A stretch of DNA of 64,000 nucleotides, from NCBI RefSeq assembly GCF_902833055.1, contig NZ_CADFEJ010000006.1, forward strand, positions 230,757 through 294,756, given 5' to 3'. Both the position numbers and the translations under genes were made by a program. The DNA is from Burkholderia territorii. Its GTDB lineage: Bacteria; Pseudomonadota; Gammaproteobacteria; Burkholderiales; Burkholderiaceae. The notes beneath the pieces were generated by a model that saw only the letters and a program-made list of their open reading frames with translations, was not told the origin of the DNA and did no database searches. Positions within the stretch are counted from its first letter, which is position 1; each line of letters begins with the position of its first letter. Positions 8,734 to 18,032 of this stretch are shown in pieces.

Positions 8734-9738
8734 ATGGCAAGAAAGATCACTTATTCGCAGGCGATCAACGAGGCGCTTGCGGAGGAAATGGCGCGCGACG
8801 ACAGCGTGATCGTGATGGGCGAGGACAATGCGGGCGGCGCGGGCGCGCCGGGCGAGGACGACGCGTGGGGCGGCGTGCTCGGCGTGACGAAGGGGCTGTT
8901 CCACAAGTTTCCGGGCCGCGTGCTCGATACGCCGCTGTCGGAAGGCGGCTACATCGGCGCGGCGGTCGGTGCGGCCGCGTGCGGAATGCGGCCCGTCGCG
9001 GAGCTGATGTTCATCGATTTCATGGGTGTGTGCTTCGATCAGATCTTCAACCAGGCCGCGAAATTCCGCTACATGTTCGGCGGCAAGGCCGTGACGCCGG
9101 TCGTGATCCGCGCGATGTACGGCGCCGGCCTGCGCGCGGCCGCGCAGCATTCGCAGATGCTCACGTCGCTGTTTACGCACATCCCCGGGCTGAAGGTCGT
9201 GTGCCCGTCGACGCCTTACGACGCGAAGGGGCTGCTGATCCAGTCGATCCGCGACAACGATCCCGTGATCTTCCTCGAACACAAGCTGCTCTACACGCGC
9301 GAAGGCGACGTGCCCGAGGAATCCTATGCGATCCCGTTCGGCGAGGCGAACGTCGTGCGCGACGGCGACGACGCGACGATCGTCACGTACGGCCGCATGG
9401 TGCATCTGGCGACCGACGCGGCCGCCAGGCTCGCGAAGGACGGCATCCAGGTCGACGTGATCGACCTGCGCACGACGTCGCCGCTCGACGAGGAAACGAT
9501 CCTCGAAAGCGCGGAGCGCACCGGGCGCGTCGTGGTGGTCGATGAAGCGAACCCGCGCTGCTCGATCGCGACCGACATCGCCGCGCTCGTCGCACGGCGC
9601 GCGTTCCGGTCGCTCAAGGCGCCGATCGAGCTCGTGACCGCGCCGCACACGCCCGCACCGTTCGCCGGCGTGCTGGAAGACCTTTACATCCCGTCCGCCG
9701 ACGCGATCGCGCAGGCGGTTCTGAAGACGAGGAGCTGA
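8734..9738 (+). CDS. acoB: Acetoin dehydrogenase E1 component, beta subunit
   Basis: A 334-residue protein (MARKITYSQAINEALAEEMARD) with the transketolase pyrimidine-binding domain (residues about 1-180, including the TPP-activating glutamate region VMGEDNAGG) and the C-terminal transketolase domain (about 200-320, RTTSPLDEETI). This layout is typical of E1-beta chains. The ATG at 8734 is chosen over one 30 bp upstream because AGGAGAC precedes it and homologues begin here. It pairs with AcoA and is followed 4 bp later by acoC. Confidence 0.95.
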   Translation: MARKITYSQAINEALAEEMARDDSVIVMGEDNAGGAGAPGEDDAWGGVLGVTKGLFHKFPGRVLDTPLSEGGYIGAAVGAAACGMRPVAELMFIDFMGVCFDQIFNQAAKFRYMFGGKAVTPVVIRAMYGAGLRAAAQHSQMLTSLFTHIPGLKVVCPSTPYDAKGLLIQSIRDNDPVIFLEHKLLYTREGDVPEESYAIPFGEANVVRDGDDATIVTYGRMVHLATDAAARLAKDGIQVDVIDLRTTSPLDEETILESAERTGRVVVVDEANPRCSIATDIAALVARRAFRSLKAPIELVTAPHTPAPFAGVLEDLYIPSADAIAQAVLKTRS

Positions 9739-9742
9739 CACG

Positions 9743-10858
9743 ATGTCGATTCACATGATCACGATGCCCAAGTGGGGGCTTTCGATGGAGCAGGGGCAGG
9801 TCAACGGCTGGCTGAAGGCGGTCGGCGAGCGCGTGACGAAGGGCGACGAAGTGCTCGACGTCGAGACCGACAAGATTTCGTCGGGCGTCGAGTGCGCGTT
9901 CGACGGCACGCTGCGGCGGCAGGTCGCGCAGGAAGGCGAGACGCTGCCGGTCGGTGCGCTGCTCGGCGTGGTGGCCACGGCCGACGCAAGCGATGCCGAC
10001 ATCGACGCGGCGATCGCCGAATTCCAGCGGGATTTCGTGCCGGCCGCGGCCGCCGACGACACGGCGGGCCCGCAACCCGAGAAGGCGCAGATCGGCGGAC
10101 GCACGCTCCGGTTCCTGAAGCTGGGCGACGGTCCGGGCACGCCCGCGGTGCTGATCCACGGCTTCGGCGGCGACCTGAACAACTGGCTGTTCAACCATGC
10201 GGAGCTGGCCGCGCATCGGCCCGTCTGGGCGCTCGACCTGCCCGGGCACGGCGAGTCCGGCAAGGCGGTCGACACCGGCAGCCTCGACGAGCTGGCCGAC
10301 GCAGTGCTCGCGCTGCTCGACGCGCAGCATATCGACCGCGCGCACCTGATCGGGCATTCGATGGGCGGCGCGGTCGCGATGGCGACGGCGGAGCGCGCGC
10401 CGCAACGCGTGGCCTCGCTGACGTTGATCGCGAGCGCCGGGCTCGGCACCGACATCAATCGCGGCTACATCGACGGCTTCGTCGCCGGCAACAGCCGCAA
10501 TACGCTGAAGCCGCACCTCGGCGCATTGTTCGCCGACAACGCGCTCGTCACGCGGCAACTCGTCGAGGATCTCGTCAAGTACAAGCGGCTCGAAGGCGTG
10601 CAGGCCGCGCTGGAGAAGATCGCGAATGCCGCGTTCGACGGCGCGTCGCAGCGGCGCGTGTTCCGCGACCGCGTCGCATCGCTCGCGCCGCGTACGCTCG
10701 TGATCTGGGGCGAGCGCGACCAGGTGATTCCGGTGCAGCACGCGCACGGGTTGCCGGACGGCGTGCGGGTCGAGGTGATCGCCGGCAGCGGCCACATGGT
10801 GCAGATGGAGGCGGCTGCCGACGTGAACCGCCTGATCGTCGCGTTTCTCGGAGACTGA
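9743..10858 (+). CDS. acoC: Acetoin dehydrogenase E2 component AcoC (lipoyl domain fused to alpha/beta-hydrolase)
   Basis: A 371-residue protein with an N-terminal biotinyl/lipoyl domain (residues 1-80) carrying the lipoylated lysine in ETDKISSG (Lys44). An alpha/beta-hydrolase domain follows (about 125-368) with nucleophile elbow GHSMGG (Ser206) and a late histidine in GSGHMVQ. The classical acyltransferase catalytic domain and its HxxxDG motif are absent. AcoC is the E2 core that moves the acetyl group to CoA in acetoin dehydrogenase. It starts 4 bp after acoB and ends 2 bp before the lipoyl synthase gene. No dihydrolipoamide dehydrogenase gene follows, so E3 must come from elsewhere. Confidence 0.92.
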   Translation: MSIHMITMPKWGLSMEQGQVNGWLKAVGERVTKGDEVLDVETDKISSGVECAFDGTLRRQVAQEGETLPVGALLGVVATADASDADIDAAIAEFQRDFVPAAAADDTAGPQPEKAQIGGRTLRFLKLGDGPGTPAVLIHGFGGDLNNWLFNHAELAAHRPVWALDLPGHGESGKAVDTGSLDELADAVLALLDAQHIDRAHLIGHSMGGAVAMATAERAPQRVASLTLIASAGLGTDINRGYIDGFVAGNSRNTLKPHLGALFADNALVTRQLVEDLVKYKRLEGVQAALEKIANAAFDGASQRRVFRDRVASLAPRTLVIWGERDQVIPVQHAHGLPDGVRVEVIAGSGHMVQMEAAADVNRLIVAFLGD

Positions 10859-10860
10859 CG

Positions 10861-11826
10861 ATGACCGCCGCGCTCGAACGACCCAGCCTCACCGCACTCG
10901 GCCAGCCGGGCGCGCGCAGCCGCGACAAGCTCGCGCGCATTCCGGTGCGCGTCGAGCCCGCGGCCGGCGCGGCGCTGCCGAAGCCGCCGTGGCTGCGGGC
11001 GCGGCCGATGATGAGCGGGGCGGTCGCCGACATGGCGGCCGTGCTGCGCGATCACCGGCTGCATTCCGTCTGCGAGGAGGCGATGTGCCCGAACATCGGG
11101 GAATGCTTCGCGCAGCGCACCGCGACCTTCATGATCATGGGCGGACTGTGCACGCGGCGCTGCCCGTTCTGCGACGTCGCGCACGGCCGGCCCGAGCCGC
11201 TCGACCCCGACGAACCCGCGCGGCTCGCCGACGCGGTCGCGGCGCTCGAACTACGCTACGTCGTGATCACGTCGGTCGATCGCGACGATCTGCGCGACGG
11301 CGGCGCTGCGCATTTCGCGGCCTGCATCGCGGCGGTGCGCGCGCGCGTGCGGGGCATCGGCGTCGAGGTGCTGACGCCCGATTTCCGCGGCCGCGTCGCG
11401 CGGGCGCTCGATGCGTTCTCGTCGGCGTGGCCGGACGTGTTCAATCACAACATCGAGACGGTGCCGTCGCTGTATCGGGCGGCGCGGCCGGGCGCCGACT
11501 ATCGCGGTTCGCTCGAACTGCTCGCGCAGGCGAAGGCCGCGCGCCCGACGCTCGTGACGAAATCGGGATTGATGCTCGGGCTCGGCGAGCGCGACGACGA
11601 GGTGTGCGACACGCTGCGCGACCTGCGCGCGCACGAGGTCGACGTGCTGACGCTCGGCCAGTATCTCGCGCCGTCCGCGCATCACCTGCCGGTGCGCCGC
11701 TACGTGAGCCCCGAGGCGTTTGCCGCGTGGCGCGACGAGGGGCTGTCGCTCGGTTTCAGGGAAGTCGTCGCGGGCCCGCTCGTGCGGTCGTCGTATCACG
11801 CGGCCGACGTGCTGGAGGACGCGTAG
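10861..11826 (+). CDS. lipA: Lipoyl synthase of the acetoin operon
   Basis: A 321-residue radical SAM enzyme. The LipA-specific auxiliary cluster motif C-x4-C-x5-C ([12 protein letters not shown]) precedes the radical SAM motif CTRRCPFC, and the C-terminal RSSYHA segment carries the conserved serine ligand. It inserts two sulfurs into protein-bound octanoyl groups to make lipoamide. The ATG lies 2 bp after the acoC stop, so it is translated with the acetoin enzymes and probably serves lipoylation of AcoC Lys44. It is likely a second copy beside a housekeeping lipA elsewhere (inference); comparable operonic genes have been called acoS. Confidence 0.93.
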   Translation: MTAALERPSLTALGQPGARSRDKLARIPVRVEPAAGAALPKPPWLRARPMMSGAVADMAAVLRDHRLHSVCEEAMCPNIGECFAQRTATFMIMGGLCTRRCPFCDVAHGRPEPLDPDEPARLADAVAALELRYVVITSVDRDDLRDGGAAHFAACIAAVRARVRGIGVEVLTPDFRGRVARALDAFSSAWPDVFNHNIETVPSLYRAARPGADYRGSLELLAQAKAARPTLVTKSGLMLGLGERDDEVCDTLRDLRAHEVDVLTLGQYLAPSAHHLPVRRYVSPEAFAAWRDEGLSLGFREVVAGPLVRSSYHAADVLEDA

Positions 11827-11841
11827 GTCGCGCGCCGCGCG

Positions 11842-13197
11842 TCAGGGCTGCACGGCAAGGTGCGTGCGGCTGACGTGGCGCAGGTAGAGGGCAAGGCCTG
11901 CGCCCGCGAGCAACAGGCTGACCATGTTCGCGAACCAGAAGCCGCGCGCGCCGGTCAGCCATGCGGGCGCGATGCCGCCGACGTCGAAGCCGAGCACGTA
12001 GCCGCCGCCGAGCCCGACGCCCCAGAGCGCGACCGCATAGATCACGGTCGGCACGATCGCGACCTTGTACGCGCGCAGGACGAAGGCGGACGTGATCTGA
12101 AGCGCGTCGAAGAAGTGGTAGCAGGTGACGATCGCGACCAGCGGCAGCGCGGCGGCGGCCACCGCCGGGTTCGGCGTGTAGGCGCCGACGATCAGCGGAC
12201 GCAGCGTGAACACGAGCACGCCGTAGGCGGCCGCGATCGCGCACGCGAGCATCACGCTGTGCCGGCCGAGCAGGCGCGCCTCGTCCGGGCGGCCGGCGCC
12301 GAGCGCGCGTGCCACCAGCGTCGATGCGGCGACGCCGATCGACAGCGGCGTCATGTACAGCACCGCGCCGATGTTGCCGGCGATCTGGTGGCCGGCCAGC
12401 GTCGTCGTGCCGAATTGCGCGATGAAGAGCGCCATGCACGTGTACGACGTGACCTCGATCAGGTACGACAGGCCCATCGGCACGCCGAGTTTCAGGATCG
12501 CCTTCTGGCGAGCCCACACGGGCCAGCAAAAGCGCGAGAAGATCGAAAGCGGCGAGAACACGTCGAGCTTCGCGAGCAGCGTGAAGCCGATCAGCGCGAG
12601 CGCCCAGTTGATCAGCGTGCTCGCGAGCCCGCAGCCGGGGCCGCCGAGGGCCGGCACGCCGAAGCCGCCGAAGATGAACCACACGTTGAGCGGAAACTTG
12701 AGCAGCAGCGCGCCGACCTGCAGGATCATCGCGAGGCGCGGCTTGCCGGCCGCGTTGGTCAGCGCGTTGTAGATCCGGAACACGAGGCTCGCCGGGAGGC
12801 CATACGACAGGATCCGCAGGTAATCGACGGTGCGCTCGTGCAGCGCGGGCGGCGCGTGCGCGAGGCGCAGCAGCGGTTCGGGAAAATGCAGCAGCAGGAA
12901 GCCGGGCACCGCGAGCATCAGCGCGAGCCACAGCGCCTGGCGGACCTCCTCGCCGATTTCGGCGTAGTGTCGCGCACCGTAAAGCTGCCCGGTGATCGGC
13001 TGCAGCGCGGACAGAATGCCCGTCATCCCGATGTAGACCGACACGTAGATCGACGAACCGAGCCCGAGTGCGGCCAGGTCGATGGCCGAGTAGCGGCCGA
13101 CCATCGCCGTGTCGATCACGCCGAACGCGATGATCGCGAGCTGGCCGACGAGCACCGGCCACGCGAGACTGACGATCCGGCGGATGTCGGCGAACAT
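11842..13197 (-). CDS. MATE family multidrug efflux transporter (NorM/DinF type)
   Basis: A 451-residue integral membrane protein of about 12 helices starting MFADIRRIVSLAWPVLVGQLAIIAFGVIDTAM; the first-helix segment and the repeated ITGQLYGA and AGHQIAGN segments in the two halves are typical of MATE exporters. These exchange cationic drugs or metabolites for Na+ or H+ at the inner membrane. The open frame continues upstream for about 550 codons, but that part is a shadow of the next gene; the ATG at 13197 lies just after that gene's stop, with a 2-bp gap, so the two are co-transcribed. It converges with lipA across 15 bp without a clear terminator. Confidence 0.92.
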   Translation of the reverse strand: MFADIRRIVSLAWPVLVGQLAIIAFGVIDTAMVGRYSAIDLAALGLGSSIYVSVYIGMTGILSALQPITGQLYGARHYAEIGEEVRQALWLALMLAVPGFLLLHFPEPLLRLAHAPPALHERTVDYLRILSYGLPASLVFRIYNALTNAAGKPRLAMILQVGALLLKFPLNVWFIFGGFGVPALGGPGCGLASTLINWALALIGFTLLAKLDVFSPLSIFSRFCWPVWARQKAILKLGVPMGLSYLIEVTSYTCMALFIAQFGTTTLAGHQIAGNIGAVLYMTPLSIGVAASTLVARALGAGRPDEARLLGRHSVMLACAIAAAYGVLVFTLRPLIVGAYTPNPAVAAAALPLVAIVTCYHFFDALQITSAFVLRAYKVAIVPTVIYAVALWGVGLGGGYVLGFDVGGIAPAWLTGARGFWFANMVSLLLAGAGLALYLRHVSRTHLAVQP

Positions 13198-13199
13198 CG

Positions 13200-14957
13200 T
13201 CAATCGACCGTCCGGTGGCGCGGGCCGCGGCGCTTGGCGGGCGTCGTCGGCCGCTCGATGCGCTCGTACAGGCGGAAGCGTTCGTCGCGGTCGGCGACGC
13301 GGCGGCCTTCCCACACGAGGCGCCACACGTATTGCGACATCGCGCTGGGCTCGCCGAAGTCGGCGCGGTCCTGGCGCAGGATCACGTCGCAGTCGCCCGA
13401 GAATTCGAAGTGCATGTCGCCGAAGTACGCGAAGGTCGCGATCTGCGCGTCGCCGAGCCGCACCGGCGAGATGCACTCGTAGTCCTTCGGCAGATGCGAC
13501 GCGATCTGTTGCGCGACGTCGCTGTAGGTCCGGCCATAGTTGACGATCGGCAGCCACAGCGTCATCAGCAGCACCCACATCAGCGTGGTGCCGGCGCCCG
13601 ACAGCACGACACTGCGCCACAGCACCTTCGGCTGGCGCGAGATGCGCCAGCGCGCGAGCAGGCACCAGCATCCGGTGACGATCACCGCGCAGATGAACGA
13701 CAGGATCTTGAAATGCGGTTCGTAGCCCGGCACGAGGCGCGCGAGGTTGCGTGCGAGCGGGTGCGGGAAGCCGGTGAGCGACGCGAGCCAGACGAGCCAC
13801 ACGAACGTGCCGAGGATCGTAAAACTCAGCACCGCGAACCAGTCGAACGCATTGATCGCGCCGCGTTTGAGCGTCGGCAGCGCGAAGGTGGCGAGCACCG
13901 CGAGCGGCGGCAACAGCAGCATGTACATGCGGTTCGACTGCTGGCTCTGCAGGATCACGAGCGCGACGAGCGGCACCACGACCGACAGCGGAATCGCGAT
14001 ATGCGCGCGGCGGCGCATGCCGGCCCAGCTCCACCAGGCCCAGATCGCGAGCGGCCACGCGGGCCACGTGAACAGCGGCAGGTTTTTCGCCGCGTAGGCG
14101 AGCACCGCGGTCGGCGGGCCCGAGAAGCGCATCAGGCTGCCGTGGATCCACTGATTGAAGAACCACGCGGCGTCGTCGGGTGCCGCGCGCAGCGCGGCGA
14201 GCGGCCACAGCGCGAAGATCGCGGCAGCGAGCGGCAGGCCGATCAGCGGCAGCCGCAGGTTCCGCATCTCCGGCGTGACGAGCCACAGCGCGGCCGTGCC
14301 GGCGAGCAGCGCGACGACGAGCACCGGGTTGCCGGACAGCGCGACGAGGCCGATCGCGACACCCCACCAGAGCGCACCCTGCATCGGCTTGTCGATGCCG
14401 CGCACGATGCCGTACACGAACATCGCGATCCACGCGAACTGCGCGAGCTGCGGCGTCGTTTCGTGGCCGCGCTCCGCGAGCCCGAAGCACGCGACGAGGA
14501 TCAGCAGCGCGCCGTCGGCGAGCGTGCGGCCGTAATCGCGCGGCTCCGGCTCGCCGCCGAATGCGTATTTGAACGGCTGGACTTCGGCGCGCCGGCCGAG
14601 CAGGTAGGCCGCGTACCAGACGAACGCGCACGCGACGCAGAACAGCACGCCCGTGTCGATGCGCGACGCGTTGCTCGCGTCGACCCACGGCGCCAGCGCG
14701 CGGATGGACAGCGCGCCGAGCCAGTAGCCGAGCGGCCCGTCGGTCGTGATGAACTTGCCGACGAGATTCGGCAGCAGCCAGTCGTGCCAGCTGCCGGTGG
14801 CCATCGTCCACATCACGCCGAAACCTGCTGCGTCCTCGTTCTTCCACGGGTCGCGGCCGAACAGGCCGAACGCCGCGTAGACGAGGCAGAGCGTGAGCAG
14901 CAGCCAGCGCGGCAGCGCGCGCGTGGCGGAGGCGGTGAGACGAACGACTGGCTTCAT
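13200..14957 (-). CDS. GT-C family membrane glycosyltransferase (PMT/ArnT-like)
   Basis: A 585-residue polytopic protein with about 11-12 hydrophobic helices and a C-terminal soluble tail (about 490-585). The first external loop carries GRDPWKNEDAAGFG, with the acidic residues typical of GT-C enzymes that use polyprenyl-phosphate sugars, and is followed by TDGPLGYWLGA, reminiscent of ArnT. Such enzymes transfer sugars to lipid A, glycan or protein on the periplasmic face. Donor and acceptor cannot be read here. The ATG at 14957 matches a basic N-terminus followed by the first helix. It is the upstream gene of a two-gene unit with the MATE exporter. Confidence 0.82.
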   Translation of the reverse strand: MKPVVRLTASATRALPRWLLLTLCLVYAAFGLFGRDPWKNEDAAGFGVMWTMATGSWHDWLLPNLVGKFITTDGPLGYWLGALSIRALAPWVDASNASRIDTGVLFCVACAFVWYAAYLLGRRAEVQPFKYAFGGEPEPRDYGRTLADGALLILVACFGLAERGHETTPQLAQFAWIAMFVYGIVRGIDKPMQGALWWGVAIGLVALSGNPVLVVALLAGTAALWLVTPEMRNLRLPLIGLPLAAAIFALWPLAALRAAPDDAAWFFNQWIHGSLMRFSGPPTAVLAYAAKNLPLFTWPAWPLAIWAWWSWAGMRRRAHIAIPLSVVVPLVALVILQSQQSNRMYMLLLPPLAVLATFALPTLKRGAINAFDWFAVLSFTILGTFVWLVWLASLTGFPHPLARNLARLVPGYEPHFKILSFICAVIVTGCWCLLARWRISRQPKVLWRSVVLSGAGTTLMWVLLMTLWLPIVNYGRTYSDVAQQIASHLPKDYECISPVRLGDAQIATFAYFGDMHFEFSGDCDVILRQDRADFGEPSAMSQYVWRLVWEGRRVADRDERFRLYERIERPTTPAKRRGPRHRTVD

Positions 14958-15112
14958 GCAGATGAGCGATTTGTTATGGGCGGCGGCCGGCGCGGTCATG
15001 CGCCGACGGCGCGGGATTCGAGCATCCGGCATTGTAGACGCGCCGGCCGGTGCGCGTCAGATGATTGCCGGGCCGCCTGCCGACCGCACGGCGCTTTCCG
15101 GCGAGCGGAGAC

Positions 15113-15139
15113 AAAAAAGGGCAGCCTGGGCTGCCCTTT
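15113..15139 (-). terminator. Terminator of rpmE2
   Basis: AAAGGGCAGCC (15116-15126) pairs with GGCTGCCCTTT (15129-15139). On the minus strand the stem is followed by TTTTTT (complement of 15113-15118), a strong intrinsic terminator 44 bp past the rpmE2 stop. Confidence 0.88.
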
Positions 15140-15182
15140 CGTGCGGTACCGGTGCGTTGCAACCACCGGAGCGGTGCGAAGC

Positions 15183-15446
15183 TTACTTCGCGACCTTGCC
15201 GCTGGCGCGTGCGCCGAACTTGTTCTTGAACTTCTCGACGCGGCCTGCCGTGTCCATGATCTTTTGCTGACCCGTGTAGAACGAGTGCGATTCCGACGAC
15301 ACTTCGATCTTGGCGAGCGGGTAGGTCTTGCCTTCGTGTTCGATGGTTTCACGCGTCTGGATCGTCGAGCGCGTGATGAACTTGAAGCCGTTCGACATGT
15401 CTTGGAAGACGACTTCGCGGTAGTCCGGGTGAATGCCAGGTTTCAT
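15183..15446 (-). CDS. rpmE2: 50S ribosomal protein L31 type B
   Basis: An 87-residue protein ([20 protein letters not shown] ... [23 protein letters not shown]) with the L31 core of the large subunit. It lacks the CxxC zinc ribbon of type A L31 and has the extended central loop of type B (zinc-independent) forms. In some bacteria the zinc-free form is induced under zinc limitation; I see no clear Zur box in the 157 bp upstream, only a possible CATAAT -10 on the minus strand at 15568-15573. A strong terminator follows. Confidence 0.97.
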   Translation of the reverse strand: MKPGIHPDYREVVFQDMSNGFKFITRSTIQTRETIEHEGKTYPLAKIEVSSESHSFYTGQQKIMDTAGRVEKFKNKFGARASGKVAK

Positions 15447-15603
15447 GATTTTCCTTGGTGAGAGCGGTAGCCAACCCGCCGCTTGCCGTGCCGGACCGCA
15501 CGCATTTGCACGATTCAGCCGACGTCAAGCCCGGCGCGAGCCACTTGCCTAAGGTCGAAAAACGGCGATTATGCCAGAAAATCAGACGGTTGACGAATAA
15601 TTT

Positions 15604-16437
15604 TCATCGCGCGTCGAGGGCCCCAGTCCGGGCCGGATCCTGCCGATAGTAGCGGGCGAGCAGCCGGTAGAGCTCCGGAAATTCGGACTCGAACGCGCGC
15701 GGCCGCACGAACAGCGCCTCGCTGCACACGGCGAAGAACTCCGACGGGTGGTCGGCCGCATACGGATCGATCAGCGAGTCGCGCTCGAAGCGCGCCCATG
15801 CGCGCTCCGGCACCGCATCGACGCGCGCGCAGAATTGGTCGTACGCGTGCTCGAACACGTCGGCCCACGCCTGCGCGTCGAGGTGCGGCGCATGCCAGCG
15901 GCGAAAAAGGGGCGGATACCCGTCGGCCGCGCCATTGACCATGTCGATCTTGTGCGCGAACTCGTGGATCACGACGTTGTACGCGTCGCGGCCGTCCGTC
16001 ATCTGCGCGTCTTCCCAGGACAGGATCACCGGGCCGCCTTCCCACGCTTCGCCGCTCGCATCCTGCTCGACTTCGTGAACGACGCCGTCCTCGTCCTGCA
16101 CCGTCTTGCGGATGACGAATTCGCCCGGATACACGACCACGCCGACCCAGCCGTCGTACAGCGACAAATCGAGGTTCAGCACGGGCAGGCAAGCCTGCGC
16201 GGCGATCGCGACGATCATCTCGTCGGTCAGCTCGAGGCCGTGCGCGGTCGAGAACGATTTCTTCGCGATGAACAGGCTCGTCAGCTCGCGCAGCCGGGCG
16301 AGGTCGGCAGGCGGCAGCGCGTCGAGGAACGGCAGGCGCGCGACGGTGTCCTGCCACAGCGTATCCGGAATCGGGTGGCTGCGCAGCGCGCGGTCGCGGC
16401 GGCGGTCGTCGAACCAGCGGGTCAGTTTCGAGAGCAT
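15604..16437 (-). CDS. mtfA: MtfA-type zinc metallopeptidase (M90 family)
   Basis: A 277-residue protein with the zincin motif HEFAHKID (about residues 159-166), matching HExxH, and a downstream glutamate in DHPSEFFAVCSE as likely third ligand. The N-terminal SHPIPDTLWQ and LDLSLYDGWVGVVVYPGEF segments match MtfA/DUF980 proteins. E. coli MtfA is a cytosolic zinc aminopeptidase-like protein that binds the repressor Mlc and so influences glucose transport. Whether that link holds in Burkholderia, which does not rely on the same PTS circuit, is doubtful. No signal peptide. It is a single gene, 38 bp upstream (in transcription order) of nothing related. Confidence 0.85.
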   Translation of the reverse strand: MLSKLTRWFDDRRRDRALRSHPIPDTLWQDTVARLPFLDALPPADLARLRELTSLFIAKKSFSTAHGLELTDEMIVAIAAQACLPVLNLDLSLYDGWVGVVVYPGEFVIRKTVQDEDGVVHEVEQDASGEAWEGGPVILSWEDAQMTDGRDAYNVVIHEFAHKIDMVNGAADGYPPLFRRWHAPHLDAQAWADVFEHAYDQFCARVDAVPERAWARFERDSLIDPYAADHPSEFFAVCSEALFVRPRAFESEFPELYRLLARYYRQDPARTGALDAR

Positions 16438-16475
16438 GGAGGCGGCGCGGGATAATCCAAAGCCTGTCTTTTAAC

Positions 16476-18032
16476 TCAATCGATCTCTTTTTGCCATGCC
16501 GCGAAGAGGCCGCCGACGAGCGCGACGCCCGCGAGGAAATAGAAACCGTCGAGCGACGCGAGGAACGACGCCTGTTGCGCGACCATCCGCGCGATCGACG
16601 CGATCGCGAGGGCGTGCGCTTCGTTCGGCGCATGGCCGGCAGCCGCGTAGCCGTGCGCGAGCGCGTCGACGGTTTGCTGGAACAGCGGATCGAACACGTT
16701 CGCGCGCTCGACGAGCCGCGTCTGATGGACGGCCAGCCGATGCTGCTCGACGATGATTACCGACGACGTCGCGAACGAGATCGTCAGTTGCCGCACGATG
16801 TTCTTGAGCCGGTAGCCGTGCGTGTATTCGTCGATCGCGAAGATGCGGAACGTGAGGTTGGCGACCGGCAGCACGATGAACAGCAGCAACAGCCCGCGCA
16901 GCAGCAGCGGCACGATCAGCGCCGCTTCGCCGACTTGCGGCGTCATTCGCGTCATCCACAGGGCGGCCGTGATCGCGATCGCGAACCCGGGCACGACGAA
17001 CCATTTCTTGTGCGTGACGCGCTTCGCATGGCGCAGGTAGACGAACAGCGCGGTCGCCGAGATCAGCGACATCGTGCCGACCAGTCGCCCGGCATTCTCG
17101 ACCGGATAGCCGAGGCCGCCTTCGAGCAGGCGGGAAGTGAGATAGCTGAAGCCCGTCGACTCGTAGTAATAGAACATGTAGAGCAGCAGGCCGACCTGGA
17201 AGGTGCGCTCGCGAAACGCGTGCAGCCGCACGAGCGGCGTCGGATGGTTCCACTGGTGGTAGGCGAACCATGCGAGCGCGCCGAGGCCCGCGAAGGTCAG
17301 CGCGATCAGCATCGGCGAGCCGCTGTAGAGCTGGTAGTGCACCTGCTGCAGCACGATCTGCAGCGCTCCCTGCGCGAGCGCGAACACGACGTACGGCCAG
17401 AAGTGTCCGGAGCCGCGTTCGTCGTCGGGCGTCCTGCCGGAATCGGGCAGCGTGAGGAGCGCGAGAATCGCGAACGCGATGCCCGCGGGTGCCGTGCACG
17501 CGAACAGCGCGCGCCACGTCGAGTGCGCGACGAGCAACCCGCCGACGATCGGTGCGAGCGCGCTGCCGAGCAGAATCATGATGAGGAATGCGCGTGTGGC
17601 GGGCGGCCGCTCCTGCGGCTTGAAGCTGATCTGGATCAGGATCCGGCATGCGCCCATCATCGGGCCGATGAAGTAGCCCTGGAAGCCGCGCGCGAACGCG
17701 AGCTCGAGCGACGTGTCGGCGAGCGCGGCCGCGATCGCGCCGAACGAGAACATCAGCATGCAGCCGGCGACGTAGCGGCGATGCCCGAGGCGATCGACCC
17801 ACCATTGCTGCTGCAGGATCCCGAGCACGGCCGTGACTGCATACGCGCTCGACGACCACACGAGTTCGTCGGGCGATGCATTGATGCCGCCCGCGATGTA
17901 GCTCGCGAAGAACGAGAAGGCCGCGTTGTCGAAGTAGTCGATGCCGGTGACGAGCGCGAGCGCCCACGGGAACAGGTCCGCGCGCAGGTTCGCGCGGCTC
18001 CACAGCGGCGGGCGACCGGGCGCGACGTTCAT
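16476..18032 (-). CDS. MFS drug efflux transporter, DHA2-like
   Basis: A 518-residue major facilitator with about 14 hydrophobic helices, the size and layout of the DHA2 (EmrB/QacA) drug:proton antiporters. The loop 2-3 motif WWVDRLGHRRYV fits the MFS motif A. An unusual region near the C-terminus (about 400-480: VIIVEQHRLAVHQTRLVERAN...) is soluble-looking and helical before the last helix. The ATG overlaps the stop of the upstream merR gene (ATGA), so the pair is translationally coupled, which makes the pump the likely target of that regulator. Substrate unknown. Confidence 0.88.
   Translation of the reverse strand: MNVAPGRPPLWSRANLRADLFPWALALVTGIDYFDNAAFSFFASYIAGGINASPDELVWSSSAYAVTAVLGILQQQWWVDRLGHRRYVAGCMLMFSFGAIAAALADTSLELAFARGFQGYFIGPMMGACRILIQISFKPQERPPATRAFLIMILLGSALAPIVGGLLVAHSTWRALFACTAPAGIAFAILALLTLPDSGRTPDDERGSGHFWPYVVFALAQGALQIVLQQVHYQLYSGSPMLIALTFAGLGALAWFAYHQWNHPTPLVRLHAFRERTFQVGLLLYMFYYYESTGFSYLTSRLLEGGLGYPVENAGRLVGTMSLISATALFVYLRHAKRVTHKKWFVVPGFAIAITAALWMTRMTPQVGEAALIVPLLLRGLLLLFIVLPVANLTFRIFAIDEYTHGYRLKNIVRQLTISFATSSVIIVEQHRLAVHQTRLVERANVFDPLFQQTVDALAHGYAAAGHAPNEAHALAIASIARMVAQQASFLASLDGFYFLAGVALVGGLFAAWQKEID

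Noticed and set aside
11842..14847. Apparent 1001-residue fusion containing the MATE transporter at its C-terminal end
   Set aside because: The first 550 codons are another reading frame of the glycosyltransferase gene and look like Arg/Ala-rich shadow sequence; the MATE protein has its own ATG directly after that gene's stop.
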